From: Anaerolineae bacterium
GTDB taxonomy: Bacteria; Chloroflexota; Anaerolineae; Promineifilales; Promineifilaceae
Length of the DNA: 47,928 nt
NCBI GenBank assembly: GCA_019637635.1
Contig: JAHBVI010000044.1
Span: forward strand, 1-47,928
Reading direction: 5' to 3'
Every line of letters begins with the position of its first letter. The first letter of the stretch is position 1. The notes beneath the pieces are model-generated. The model was given only the letters and a program-made list of their open reading frames with translations, was not told where the DNA came from and did not search any database. This document shows positions 16,760 through 25,376 of this stretch, one piece after another. The translations under genes were made by a program, and so were the position numbers.

Positions 16760-17931
16760 TGAGCAAACTCACCGTCTCCATTTCCTCCTCTGCGCCGCTG
16801 CCAGCAGTGGGGGCCTTTTCCCAGGCATTGGCGGCGCGGCCCGCCGTCTGGTTGGGAGCATCTGCCCCATTTGGGCTGGCGCTGCCCGCCGCCGCGCCCA
16901 CGCCCAACCAACTTTACGCGCCGCGTGGCGTTTATTTTGATGATGACTGGCTGATTGTGGCCGATTCGGGCAACCACCGCCTGCTCATCTGGCACGGCCG
17001 TCCTGCCACCGACCAGGCCCCGGCAGACGTTGTCTTAGGCCAGCCCGACTTTTTCAGCGAAGGGCCAAACGGCGGCGGGCGCGGCCCGGAAAACGGCCTC
17101 CATTTGCCAACAGGGGTGCTGGTGGTGGACGGCCGTCTCTACGTGGCCGACGCCTGCAATCATCGCGTCCTGGTGTGGGAGCAGGTGCCCCAAACGTCAG
17201 ACACGCCGCCGAATTATGCGTTGGGGCAGCCTGACCTGCACACCGTCACAGAGAATCGCGGCGGTGTGGTGAGCGCGTTGGGGATGTATTGGCCGTATGG
17301 GATAGGGTTTGTCAACGGCCGTTTCCTCGTCACCGATACCGGCAACCGCCGCCTGCTCGTCTGGAACGGACTGCCCGCGCCGGAACAGCCGCCGGACTTC
17401 ATCATGGGCCAGGATGGGCCGGACAAAGGGTTGGAAAATCGCGGGCGCGGCGTTGGCCCGGACACCTATCGTTGGCCGCACGCGATAGCCGGTAACGACG
17501 CCGTGTTATACGTGGCCGACGCGGGCAACCATCGCCTGCTCGGTTGGACGCCGCCGCCCACGGCCGACCGCCCCGCCGACCTGGTCATCGGCCAGCCGGA
17601 CTTTCACCACGCGGCCGAATGGCCTTACGGCCAGCAAGGGCCGCAGGCGCTGCGCTTCCCCTACGCCATTTCTCTGGACGGCGACCTGCTGGCCTGTGCA
17701 GACACGGCCAACAACCGGGTGTTATTCTGGCAGGGGCCGCCACAAACGGGCTGTTTCCCGGCGGCCGATGCGGTAATCGGCCAGCGCAACTTTGCCCAGA
17801 ATGGCGAAAACCGCTGGGAGACGGTGGCGCGGGATACGTTGTGCTGGCCGTATGGGATTCATTTGCGTGACGGCCGTTTAGCCATTGCCGATTCAGGCAA
17901 TAACCGTGTTATGATTTGGGAGATACAGTAG
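16759..17931 (+). CDS. NHL-repeat beta-propeller protein
   Basis: A 390-residue protein built of NHL-type units. Each unit follows a pattern like LYAPRGVYFDDDWLIVADSG followed by NHRLLIW, then DVVLGQPDF. Five or six blades can be followed, for example LYVADACNHRVLVW, RFLVTDTGNRRLLVW, LYVADAGNHRLLGW, LLACADTANNRVLFW and RLAIADSGNNRVMIW. It starts at an ATG that overlaps the Rieske stop. It has no signal peptide, so a cytosolic scaffold or binding role is suggested. Co-translation with the Rieske protein and position between Calvin-cycle and hydrogenase-maturation genes hint at a redox-linked function, which is inference. Confidence 0.85.
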   Translation: MSKLTVSISSSAPLPAVGAFSQALAARPAVWLGASAPFGLALPAAAPTPNQLYAPRGVYFDDDWLIVADSGNHRLLIWHGRPATDQAPADVVLGQPDFFSEGPNGGGRGPENGLHLPTGVLVVDGRLYVADACNHRVLVWEQVPQTSDTPPNYALGQPDLHTVTENRGGVVSALGMYWPYGIGFVNGRFLVTDTGNRRLLVWNGLPAPEQPPDFIMGQDGPDKGLENRGRGVGPDTYRWPHAIAGNDAVLYVADAGNHRLLGWTPPPTADRPADLVIGQPDFHHAAEWPYGQQGPQALRFPYAISLDGDLLACADTANNRVLFWQGPPQTGCFPAADAVIGQRNFAQNGENRWETVARDTLCWPYGIHLRDGRLAIADSGNNRVMIWEIQ

Positions 17932-17953
17932 ACCGCCACGAGCAGGGTGTGAA

Positions 17954-17985
17954 TCCTCAGATGCACACCGGTTCGCATCTGAGGA
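17954..17985. repeat. Hairpin TCCTCAGATGC before hypF
   Basis: Perfect 11-base arms TCCTCAGATGC and GCATCTGAGGA with a ten-base loop lie between the NHL gene and hypF. Confidence 0.65.
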
Positions 17986-17997
17986 ATCCCTAAAAAC

Positions 17998-20394
17998 ATG
18001 ATGAAAACCATGCCCTCTACCCGCCCAGACTCTTCGGCCACAACTCGCATCCGCCAACGGCTGACGGTGACGGGCGTGGTGCAGGGGGTGGGCTTCCGGC
18101 CGTTTGTCTATGGATTGGCGCGGCGGCATGGGCTGGCGGGTTTTGTGGGCAATGACAGCGGTGGGGTGTTTATTGAGGTGGAGGGGACGGAAACGGCCGT
18201 GACTGCCTTCCACGACGACCTTATCCACCAGCCGCCGCCGCTGGCGCACATTGAGCAGGTGACGGTGGATTGGCTGCCCGCCCAGGGCGACCGCGATTTT
18301 GTCATTGTCCACAGCCAGGCACAGGCGGCGGCCAATACCCTCATCTCGCCGGACATTTGCCTGTGTGACGACTGTTTGCGCGAACTGTTTGACCCCGCCA
18401 ACCGGCGCTATCGCTACCCCTTTATCAACTGCACCAACTGCGGCCCGCGCTTCACCATCATCAAAGAGATTCCCTATGATCGGCCGTATACGACGATGGC
18501 TGCTTTTACCATGTGTCCGGCCTGCCAGGCGGAGTATGACAACCCGCTAGACCGCCGCTTCCACGCTCAGCCCAACGCCTGCCCCGATTGTGGGCCGCAG
18601 GTGTGGCTGGAGATGGGGGAACGGTTATCGGTTATCGGTAATCGGTTATCGGACATCGGACTTTGGGCGGACGAAGCGGTGCGGCAGGCGCAGGCATTGT
18701 TGGCGGCGGGGCAGATTGTGGCCGTGAAGGGGTTGGGCGGCTTTCATCTGGCGTGTGACGCGGCCAATAACGATGCCCTGGCCACGCTGCGCGAGCGCAA
18801 GGGACGGGTGGATAAGCCGTTTGCAGTAATGGCCTGGGACGTGGACGCCGTGCGCCGGTTTGCCCATGTGTCAGACGAGGAGGCGGCCTTGCTCACCAGC
18901 AAAGAGCGGCCGATCCTGCTGCTGCGCCAGAAAGAGAACCATCCGCTCTCCCCCCTGATCGCCCCCGGCAACAAGACCATCGGCGTCATGCTGCCCTATA
19001 CGCCACTGCATTATCTCTTGCTCGGCACCCCATCGCCAATCTCCAATCTCAAATCTCCTGTTTTTGTTATGACCTCCGCCAACTACAGCGACGAACCCAT
19101 CATCAAGGATAATGACGAGGCGCGCGAACGGCTGTCCGCCCTGGCCGACGCTTTTCTGATGCACAACCGGGAGATTCACGGCCGTTGCGATGACTCCGTT
19201 GTGCGCGTAACCGGTAATCGGCCACAGGCTACCGATCACCGATTACCGATTACCGACCACCTTCTCCCCCTCCGCCGTTCGCGCGGCTACGCCCCGTTTC
19301 CAGTGAAATTGCCTTATACTGTGCCCCCCACACTGGCGGTGGGCGGCGAGCTGAAAAGCACGTTTTGCCTGGCGAAGGGGGAGTATGGCTACATGAGCCA
19401 GCACATCGGCGATATGGAGAATTTAGAGACGGTGCGCGCTTTTGAAACGGCCGTGACCCACTTCGGCCACATTTTCCGCGCCGAACCGGAACGGCTGGTC
19501 TGTGATATGCACCCCGGTTATCTTTCCACCCAGTGGGCGCAAGAACAGGCGGCGCAAGCAGGGCTGCCGCTGGTGGCCGTGCAGCACCACCACGCCCACA
19601 TTGCCAGCCTCATGGCCGAACACCGGCTGGACGGCCGTACACCGGTCATCGGCTTTAGCTTTGACGGCACGGGTTATGGCACAGATGGCGCGGTGTGGGG
19701 CGGGGAACTGCTGCTGGCCGATTACACCGGTTTTGAGCGGGCGGCCCATTTGAAATATGTGCCGCTGGCGGGGGGGGATGCGGCGGTTAAACGGCCGTAT
19801 CGCCTGGCATTGGCGCATTTGTGGGCGGCTGGGCTGGAATGGGATGAGGCGCTGCCCTGTGTGGCTGCCTGCCCACCCCAGGAGCGGCGCATTTTGCGGC
19901 AGCAATTAGAGCAGGGCATCAACAGCGTGCCCACCAGCAGCATGGGGCGGCTGTTTGACGCCGCCGCGTCGCTGTTGGGCATTCGCCAGGTGGTGACGTA
20001 TGAGGGGCAGGCGGCGATGGAGTTGGAAACGGCCGTAGCGCCAGACGTGACCGGCCATTACGCCTTCGATCTGGCGGGCGCGCAGATTGACGCCGCCCCG
20101 GTGCTGGCGGCGATGGCGGCGGATATAATGGCCGGGGTGGCAACGGCCGTGATCGCCGCCCGCTTTCACAACAGTGTGGCCGACCTGATCGTCCGGCTGA
20201 GTTTGCAGATGCGGGCGCAGCATGGGCTGAGCCAGGTGGCGCTCAGCGGCGGGGTGTTTCAGAATGTGCAGTTGTTGGGTACGGCCGTGCAGCAGTTACA
20301 ACAGCACGATTTTACAGTCCTGACCCATCGCCTGGTGCCGCCCAATGACGGCGGATTGGCGTTGGGGCAGGTGATGATAGGAGTAAGACCCTAA
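17998..20394 (+). CDS. hypF: Hydrogenase maturation carbamoyltransferase HypF
   Basis: A 798-residue HypF, which turns carbamoyl phosphate into the thiocarbamate on HypE that becomes the cyanide ligands of [NiFe] hydrogenase. The acylphosphatase domain has VTGVVQGVGFRPFVYGLA. Two zinc fingers are visible (CLCDDCLRELFDP and CTNCGPRF, then CPACQAEYDNP and CPDCGP). A YrdC-like domain follows (AVKGLGGFHLACDA), then a Kae1-like C-terminal domain (VAVQHHHAHIASLMAEH). Three short stretches look inserted against the family and are made of genome repeat words: residues about 209-221, 346-354 and 404-422. All keep the frame. The first of two adjacent ATGs is used and no ribosome-binding site is clear. 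The TAA stop lies in the 20386-20418 hairpin. Confidence 0.95.
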   Translation: MMKTMPSTRPDSSATTRIRQRLTVTGVVQGVGFRPFVYGLARRHGLAGFVGNDSGGVFIEVEGTETAVTAFHDDLIHQPPPLAHIEQVTVDWLPAQGDRDFVIVHSQAQAAANTLISPDICLCDDCLRELFDPANRRYRYPFINCTNCGPRFTIIKEIPYDRPYTTMAAFTMCPACQAEYDNPLDRRFHAQPNACPDCGPQVWLEMGERLSVIGNRLSDIGLWADEAVRQAQALLAAGQIVAVKGLGGFHLACDAANNDALATLRERKGRVDKPFAVMAWDVDAVRRFAHVSDEEAALLTSKERPILLLRQKENHPLSPLIAPGNKTIGVMLPYTPLHYLLLGTPSPISNLKSPVFVMTSANYSDEPIIKDNDEARERLSALADAFLMHNREIHGRCDDSVVRVTGNRPQATDHRLPITDHLLPLRRSRGYAPFPVKLPYTVPPTLAVGGELKSTFCLAKGEYGYMSQHIGDMENLETVRAFETAVTHFGHIFRAEPERLVCDMHPGYLSTQWAQEQAAQAGLPLVAVQHHHAHIASLMAEHRLDGRTPVIGFSFDGTGYGTDGAVWGGELLLADYTGFERAAHLKYVPLAGGDAAVKRPYRLALAHLWAAGLEWDEALPCVAACPPQERRILRQQLEQGINSVPTSSMGRLFDAAASLLGIRQVVTYEGQAAMELETAVAPDVTGHYAFDLAGAQIDAAPVLAAMAADIMAGVATAVIAARFHNSVADLIVRLSLQMRAQHGLSQVALSGGVFQNVQLLGTAVQQLQQHDFTVLTHRLVPPNDGGLALGQVMIGVRP
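18622..18659 (+). repeat. GGTTATCGG word repeat inside hypF
   Basis: Four tandem near-copies of GGTTATCGG encode RLSVIGNRLSDIG between the zinc-finger and YrdC-like parts of HypF. The words are complementary to the ACCGATT words at 19207-19262. Confidence 0.65.
19036..19058 (+). repeat. AATCTCC word repeat inside hypF
   Basis: CCAATCTCCAATCTCAAATC encodes SPISNLKSP, exactly the word found in the intergenic GAGATT hairpins, but here one-sided and in frame within the YrdC-like domain. Confidence 0.6.
19207..19262 (+). repeat. CGGTAATCGG hairpin inside hypF
   Basis: CGGTAATCGG at 19212-19221 and CCGATTACCG at 19239-19248 are perfect inverted repeats, followed by further ACCGATT words. The stretch encodes about 19 residues (TGNRPQATDHRLPITDHLL) just before the conserved RRSRGYAP block. 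Confidence 0.65.
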
Positions 20395-20418
20395 GGGTTT
20401 CAAAAACCCTTAGGGTCT
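20386..20418. repeat. AGACCCTAAGGGTTT hairpin, copy 1
   Basis: Perfect 15-base arms AGACCCTAAGGGTTT and AAACCCTTAGGGTCT with a three-base loop. The hypF stop TAA is inside the left arm. Identical arms recur at 30441-30474. Confidence 0.85.
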
Positions 20419-20432
20419 AAGTGAGGTTGATT

Positions 20433-20696
20433 ATGTGTTTAGGAATTCCCGGAAAAGTGGTGGAAATATACGAGGCATACGGCACACGCATGGGCAAAGT
20501 AGACTTTAGCGGCATCCAGAAGGAAGTGTGCCTGGCTTACCTGCCGGAAATTGCGGTGGGTGATTACACCATCATCCACGTGGGTTTTGCCATTACCCGG
20601 CTGGATGAAGCCTCCGCGCTGGAAACGCTGGCGTTGTTTAACCAGATGGGTCTGCTGGAAGAAGAACTGTTGGCCGACGAGGAGGGCGTGACATGA
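20433..20696 (+). CDS. hypC: Hydrogenase maturation factor HypC
   Basis: An 87-residue HypC/HybG chaperone. It starts [10 protein letters not shown], with the essential Cys2 that binds iron and the hydrogenase large-subunit precursor, and carries the [18 protein letters not shown] and [16 protein letters not shown] motifs. HypC passes the Fe(CN)2CO unit from HypD to the hydrogenase. The ATG at 20433 is fixed by the Cys2 requirement, so an in-frame GTG at 20421 is rejected; GTGAGG lies just upstream. It overlaps hypD by four bases (ATGA). Confidence 0.95.
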   Translation: MCLGIPGKVVEIYEAYGTRMGKVDFSGIQKEVCLAYLPEIAVGDYTIIHVGFAITRLDEASALETLALFNQMGLLEEELLADEEGVT

Positions 20697-21802
20697 AATA
20701 CCTGGATGAGTTTCGGGATCCCGACCTGGCGCACAGGCTGTTGGCACAGATCGAGCAGTTGGCGACGCGGAAATGGGTGATGATGGAGGTGTGCGGCGGG
20801 CAGACCCATTCCATCATTCGCAACGGCATTGACCAACTGCTGCCGGACACCGTGGAGATGATTCATGGGCCGGGCTGCCCGGTGTGCGTCACGCCGTTGG
20901 GCATCATTGACAAGGCGCTGGCGATTGCCTCGCGGCCAAACGTCATCTTTTGCTCCTTTGGCGACATGCTGCGTGTGCCCGGCAGCGAAAAGGATTTGTT
21001 CCGCATCAAGAGCGAAGGGGGCGACGTGCGCATCGTCTACTCGCCGCTGGATGCGGTGAAGATTGCCCGCGAGAACCCGGACAGGGAGGTGGTCTTTTTT
21101 GGCATTGGTTTTGAAACCACCGCCCCGGCCAATGCTATGGCCGTTTTCCAGGCCAAACAGCAAGGATTGACCAACTTTTCGATGTTGGTCTCACACGTGC
21201 TGGTGCCGCCGGCAATTGAGGCCATTTTGCAGTCGCCGACGAACCGGGTGCAGGCGTTTCTGGCGGCGGGGCATGTGTGCAGCGTGATGGGTTACTGGCA
21301 ATATCTCCCCATTGCCGAACAGTACCAGACGCCGATTGTGGTGACGGGTTTTGAGCCGCTGGATGTGTTGGAAGGGATTCGGCGGGCGGTGCAGCAATTG
21401 GAACACGGCCGTGCCGAAGTCGAAAACGCCTACCCCCGCGCCGTCACGGAAACGGGCAATGTGGCCGCGCAAAAGATGTTGGCGGACGTGTTTGTGGTCA
21501 GCGACCGGCAGTGGCGGGGCATTGGCCTGATTCCGCAAAGCGGCTGGGAACTAAGCGAAGCCTACCGGGATTTTGACGCGGCCGCGCGTTTTGACGTGGG
21601 CCACATTGAAACCCACGAATCGCCCCTATGCCGCAGCGGGGAAGTGCTGCAAGGCATGATCAAACCGAATGAGTGCGCGGCCTTTGGCCAGGAATGTACC
21701 CCACGCAACCCGCTGGGGGCGACGATGGTTTCCAGCGAGGGGGCGTGCGCGGCGTATTACCAGTACGGCCGTTTTATTGCACTGGAAAGTGTGGCGGTAT
21801 GA
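20693..21802 (+). CDS. hypD: Hydrogenase maturation factor HypD
   Basis: A 369-residue HypD, the [4Fe-4S] scaffold on which the Fe(CN)2CO centre of [NiFe] hydrogenase is assembled with HypC. Typical motifs are [45 protein letters not shown] and [12 protein letters not shown]. The C-terminal cluster region has [18 protein letters not shown] and [10 protein letters not shown]. Its start overlaps the hypC stop. A GAGATT-word hairpin separates it from hypE. Confidence 0.95.
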   Translation: MKYLDEFRDPDLAHRLLAQIEQLATRKWVMMEVCGGQTHSIIRNGIDQLLPDTVEMIHGPGCPVCVTPLGIIDKALAIASRPNVIFCSFGDMLRVPGSEKDLFRIKSEGGDVRIVYSPLDAVKIARENPDREVVFFGIGFETTAPANAMAVFQAKQQGLTNFSMLVSHVLVPPAIEAILQSPTNRVQAFLAAGHVCSVMGYWQYLPIAEQYQTPIVVTGFEPLDVLEGIRRAVQQLEHGRAEVENAYPRAVTETGNVAAQKMLADVFVVSDRQWRGIGLIPQSGWELSEAYRDFDAAARFDVGHIETHESPLCRSGEVLQGMIKPNECAAFGQECTPRNPLGATMVSSEGACAAYYQYGRFIALESVAV

Positions 21803-21810
21803 AAGAGGAA

Positions 21811-21884
21811 GAGATTAGAGGTTAGAGATTAGAGATTGGAGATTGGAGCCCACACAATCTCCAATCTCTAATCTCCAATCTCAG
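21811..21884. repeat. GAGATT-word hairpin 3
   Basis: GAGATTAGAGATTGGAGATT at 21825-21844 pairs perfectly over 20 bases with 21856-21875; more words extend both sides. It lies between hypD and hypE, which are read in the same direction, so full termination here would separate hypE from the operon. Confidence 0.85.
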
Positions 21885-21893
21885 GACAAACCT

Positions 21894-22952
21894 ATGACCA
21901 ATGACTTAGATTTTGAAGGCTGGATGTGCCCGGCGCCGCTGCGCAGCTACCCGAACGTCATCCTGGGGCATGGCGGTGGCGGTAAGTTATCGGCGGAGTT
22001 GGTGGAGCATTTGTTTGTGCCCGCCTTTCGTAATGACAAGCTGGAAGCGTTGGGGGATGCGGCTGTGTTCTCGTTGAATGGGTCGCGGCTGGCGATGTCT
22101 ACCGATTCGTTTGTGGTACGGCCGTTGTTTTTCCCCGGCGGTAACATTGGCGACCTGGCGGTGAATGGCACGGTAAACGACATCAGCATGAGTGGGGCAC
22201 GGCCGTTGTACCTGAGCGCCGGTTTTATCATCGAAGAGGGGCTGCCCATGCCCACGCTGGCGCGCATTGTAGACAGCATGGCCGCGGCGGCGGCCAAAGC
22301 CGGCGTCACCCTGATCACCGGCGATACAAAGGTGGTGGATAAGGGGCATGGCGACGGCGTGTACATCAACACCAGCGGCATTGGCCTGATTCCCGATGGG
22401 TTAGAGATTGGGCCGGATAGGGCGCGGCCGGGCGACGTGGTCATTCTCAGTGGTACGATTGGCGATCATGGCATGGCGATTATGAGCGTGCGCGAGGGGT
22501 TGGCGTTTGAGTCGCCCATTGTCAGCGACACGGCCGCGCTGAATGGGCTGATTGCGGCGATGATCCAGGCCACCCCCCAGATTCACGTGCTGCGCGACCC
22601 CACTCGCGGCGGTGTAGCTTCTTCGCTTAACGAGATTGCCCGCAATTCCAGGGTTGGCATTGCCCTGGACGAAAAGAAAATTCCGGTGCACCAGTCGGTA
22701 CATTCGGCCTGTGAATTGTTGGGCATGGACCCGATTTATGTGGCGAATGAGGGCAAATTGTTAGCCATTGTGCCGGCCGAACAGGCGGAAACAGTGGTGG
22801 CAGTGATGCGGGGGCACGAGTTGGGGCGAGACACGGCCGTGATCGGCCAGGTCGTCGCCGAACATCCCGGCATGTTGGTCGCCAGAACCGGCATCGGCGG
22901 CACGCGGGTAATACCCATGCAGATAGGTGAGCAGCTACCACGTATTTGTTAG
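21894..22952 (+). CDS. hypE: Hydrogenase maturation factor HypE
   Basis: A 352-residue AIR-synthase-like HypE that dehydrates the HypF-made thiocarbamate to thiocyanate, the cyanide donor. ILGHGGGGKLSAELVEHLF, STDSFVVRPLFFPGGNIGDL and HVLRDPTRGGVASSLNEIA are family signatures. The C-terminus is PRIC, ending in the Cys that carries the thiocyanate, so the protein is complete. The ATG at 21894 is preferred; reading further back would translate the repeat words (SPISNLQS). The TAG stop is the first codon-sized piece of the next GAGATT hairpin. Confidence 0.95.
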   Translation: MTNDLDFEGWMCPAPLRSYPNVILGHGGGGKLSAELVEHLFVPAFRNDKLEALGDAAVFSLNGSRLAMSTDSFVVRPLFFPGGNIGDLAVNGTVNDISMSGARPLYLSAGFIIEEGLPMPTLARIVDSMAAAAAKAGVTLITGDTKVVDKGHGDGVYINTSGIGLIPDGLEIGPDRARPGDVVILSGTIGDHGMAIMSVREGLAFESPIVSDTAALNGLIAAMIQATPQIHVLRDPTRGGVASSLNEIARNSRVGIALDEKKIPVHQSVHSACELLGMDPIYVANEGKLLAIVPAEQAETVVAVMRGHELGRDTAVIGQVVAEHPGMLVARTGIGGTRVIPMQIGEQLPRIC

Positions 22953-23005
22953 AGATTGGAGATCAGAGATCGGAGATTGGGCAAATCTCCAATCTCCAAT
23001 CTCTT
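22951..23005. repeat. GAGATT-word hairpin 4
   Basis: AGAGATTGGAGATCAGAGAT and following words pair with AATCTCCAATCTCCAATCTC across a short loop. It sits between hypE and a convergent gene, and may serve as a two-way terminator. Confidence 0.8.
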
Positions 23006-23011
23006 GCCTGT

Positions 23012-24568
23012 TTAGGGTTCAACCACAAACCAGACGTCATTCACACCTTGCCCGGTTGTGTCGCCGGGTGCTTCGTCGTGAATCCAGAAATAAAGGGGAT
23101 AGCCGTTGTACGTCACTTGAAGTGTGCCATCGGTACGTTCGGTAATGCCCAATGCACCCGTCACGTCAAAACCGGCAACGGGTAATTCACCTGGTTCCAG
23201 CAGCAAAGGCGGCCAGTTGGTGGCACATTCGTCATAACAGGCGCTTTCGTTTTCTCCGTCCACGCCGAAGAGATAAAGCGTCATACCGTTATGAGCCACC
23301 AGAAAATCGCCGAGTTCGGGGGTGTTGCCTACCGCTACGGTGTAGGGCGGCACGACAAACCAGACATCATCCACCGCCTGCCCGGTAGCGTCGCCGGGAT
23401 TTTCATCCAGTATCCAGTAATAGAGGGGCATACCGCCATACGTCACCTGGACCGTGCCGTCGTCTCGTTCAGTGGCGCCTAGTTCACCCACCACGCCAGC
23501 GCCGCCGGTGAGCGATTCCCCTTCCTCCAGCAGCAGGGGCGGCCAATAAAAGGCACATTCGTCGTAACAGTTGCTTATGCCTGGTTCATCGGGATTAAAG
23601 CGGTAGAGCGTGAGACCTTCTGGGCCGGTGAGGAAATGGCCGAGTTCCTCATTTCCGCCCAACAATACTTTGCTGGTGGGGCGGGCTACCGCCCAAACAT
23701 TGCGGAAATTGTGGCCGGTGGTATCGCCGGGGGTGGCGTCATTGACCCAGTAGTAAAGCGGCCAGCCATCGTAGGTAACTTGTATCGTGCCATCGGTGCG
23801 TTCGGTGGTTGCCAGTTCGCCGGGTAGTTCGGCTACGGCCGTGACATCTTCCCCGGCGGCCACTACCAACGGCGGCCAGGCCAATGCACACGCATCATAA
23901 CAATTACTGACGCCCGGTGTGTCATGGGCAAAGGTATACAGCGTCATACCGGCAGCATCTGCCAGGTAGGCACCCAGTTCGTCGCTTTCGGCCAGGTTGA
24001 GCAAGGCTGCTACCGGCAGGCCTCCCAGAACAGCAAACGGCGGCGTGACCATATTGCCGTCTGCATCCATCGCGGGCACATCGTCGCCGGGAAATTCATA
24101 TTCGCCCACTGTGCCCGCGTCTATGTGGAGCATGGCATACAGGGTCTCGGTAGCGCCTGCCGGATCAACGGTCACGGTGACATTTTGATTTTCACCGGCG
24201 GCTACAGGTGCGTAACCCAGAACGGGACCGGGACGGCCGTCTGCCTGGGCGTGAATGACCATCCAACCGGGCACATCGGCAGTGACGCTGTCTATGGTGA
24301 CGGTAAACTCCTCGGTCAGATTTTGGTCGGAAACGGTGACGGCGTTGGTCACGGCCGTTTCCATTTCTTCCATTGTCTCTGGAGTAGCTTCTGCCGGTTC
24401 GGCGGTGGGTTCAGCCTCTTCTGGTTCTGGCGTGGGAACGCCTGCACTGAGCGGAGTCGAAGTGGCCGTTGGCGGTGGTTCTGTTGGAGGCGGCGCCGGT
24501 GTGGGAGATTGTCCACCACACGCGGCCAGGGCCAATAACAATACAAGCAGCAGGATATATTTCATCAT
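23012..24568 (-). CDS. Lipoprotein with three COG4315-type secreted repeats
   Basis: A 518-residue lipoprotein. Signal peptide with lipobox LALAACGG, then a Pro/Thr/Glu-rich linker, a beta domain of about 100 residues (VSDQNLTEEFTVTIDSVTAD, DUF7282-like) and three copies of the secreted-repeat domain. Each copy has GMTLYxF or GLTLYRF, a Cys pair in SNCYDxCAxxWPPL, and a V-x-Y-x-G-x-PLYYW motif. The role of this domain is not established; it is common on monoderm and actinobacterial surfaces. A repeat word (ACTGAGCGGAGTCGAAGTG, 24456-24474 region) encodes part of the linker. AAGGAG precedes the ATG. It lies 110 bases downstream of the anti-sigma gene on the same strand, so it is a likely target of that sigma factor. 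Confidence 0.88.
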   Translation of the reverse strand: MMKYILLLVLLLALAACGGQSPTPAPPPTEPPPTATSTPLSAGVPTPEPEEAEPTAEPAEATPETMEEMETAVTNAVTVSDQNLTEEFTVTIDSVTADVPGWMVIHAQADGRPGPVLGYAPVAAGENQNVTVTVDPAGATETLYAMLHIDAGTVGEYEFPGDDVPAMDADGNMVTPPFAVLGGLPVAALLNLAESDELGAYLADAAGMTLYTFAHDTPGVSNCYDACALAWPPLVVAAGEDVTAVAELPGELATTERTDGTIQVTYDGWPLYYWVNDATPGDTTGHNFRNVWAVARPTSKVLLGGNEELGHFLTGPEGLTLYRFNPDEPGISNCYDECAFYWPPLLLEEGESLTGGAGVVGELGATERDDGTVQVTYGGMPLYYWILDENPGDATGQAVDDVWFVVPPYTVAVGNTPELGDFLVAHNGMTLYLFGVDGENESACYDECATNWPPLLLEPGELPVAGFDVTGALGITERTDGTLQVTYNGYPLYFWIHDEAPGDTTGQGVNDVWFVVEP

Positions 24569-24677
24569 CTTGTTTTCTCCTTATGGTCTTGGTGTGAATC
24601 GGTTTACCGGGCAAACAAAGCGCCGGTATGTTCAATCATACGGATAAAAACAAGAAGTGGATGAAACTGAGGGCGTT

Positions 24678-25376
24678 TTATAAGTTGAAGCCCAGCACGC
24701 GCTCCCCTGTGGGGCCGGGGCTGCCGCCGGCCGGTTCGATGGTGATGCCAAAAGCCTGGTAGCTGGCAAACGGCCGTGCCGCCTGAATCGTCACCTGGGC
24801 CGAGCCATCGGCGTTTACCGAAAAGACCGCGCCGCTGTCGCGCTGGCCATCCCGGATGAGCCACAACTGATACTGCTGTTCGGCCGTCAGTGGCGGCAGG
24901 TTGGCAATGGTCAGGGTAGCCATGCCATCGGCGGCGATGGTGATGACACCGGTAGCTTCTGGCGCGTGTTCGGTAGCGGTGAGGGTAAATTGCGCAGGGG
25001 TCGCCGGGCGATTCTGCTGCCATATCACGAGGGCGGTGACGGCCAAAACCAGCACGACCAGAGCCAGGGCGGGTCGCCAGTAAGTAGACCGCCATCGTTG
25101 CCAATTCTCTTTGATAGATTGGCGGCGGGTTGGTTGGGGGACAACGGCCGTTTGTGTGCGGGCCATCAATCTGGTTTTGAGCGCCGGAGGTGGGGTGGTC
25201 AGGGGCACGGCCGTAGCCAGCATATCGGTAACGGCTTCATAAGCAGCCAGTTCTTCCCGGCAGGCAGGGCAGGTTTCCAGGTGCGCGGCTACCTGCGCTG
25301 TTTCGTCCGCCTCCAGGCTGCCCAGAGCATACGCGGCCAGTAAATCCTGCATCTCTTGATTTGGCGTATCGTTCAT
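24678..25376 (-). CDS. RskA-like anti-sigma factor
   Basis: A 232-residue membrane anti-sigma factor. The N-terminal zinc-finger-like domain has HLETCPACREELAAYE. One membrane helix (PALALVVLVLAVTALVIW, about residues 100-117) and a C-terminal extracellular anti-sigma-K domain follow (LTIANLPPLTAEQQYQLWLI, RDGQRDSGAVF). It holds its sigma factor at the membrane until an extracellular signal triggers proteolysis. It overlaps the sigma gene by four bases (ATGA), which fixes both start and partner. Confidence 0.92.
   Translation of the reverse strand: MNDTPNQEMQDLLAAYALGSLEADETAQVAAHLETCPACREELAAYEAVTDMLATAVPLTTPPPALKTRLMARTQTAVVPQPTRRQSIKENWQRWRSTYWRPALALVVLVLAVTALVIWQQNRPATPAQFTLTATEHAPEATGVITIAADGMATLTIANLPPLTAEQQYQLWLIRDGQRDSGAVFSVNADGSAQVTIQAARPFASYQAFGITIEPAGGSPGPTGERVLGFNL

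Noticed and set aside
18622..19262. Frame errors in hypF at the odd segments
   Set aside because: All three segments keep the frame, and conserved HypF blocks resume directly after each, so they are insertions and not frameshifts.
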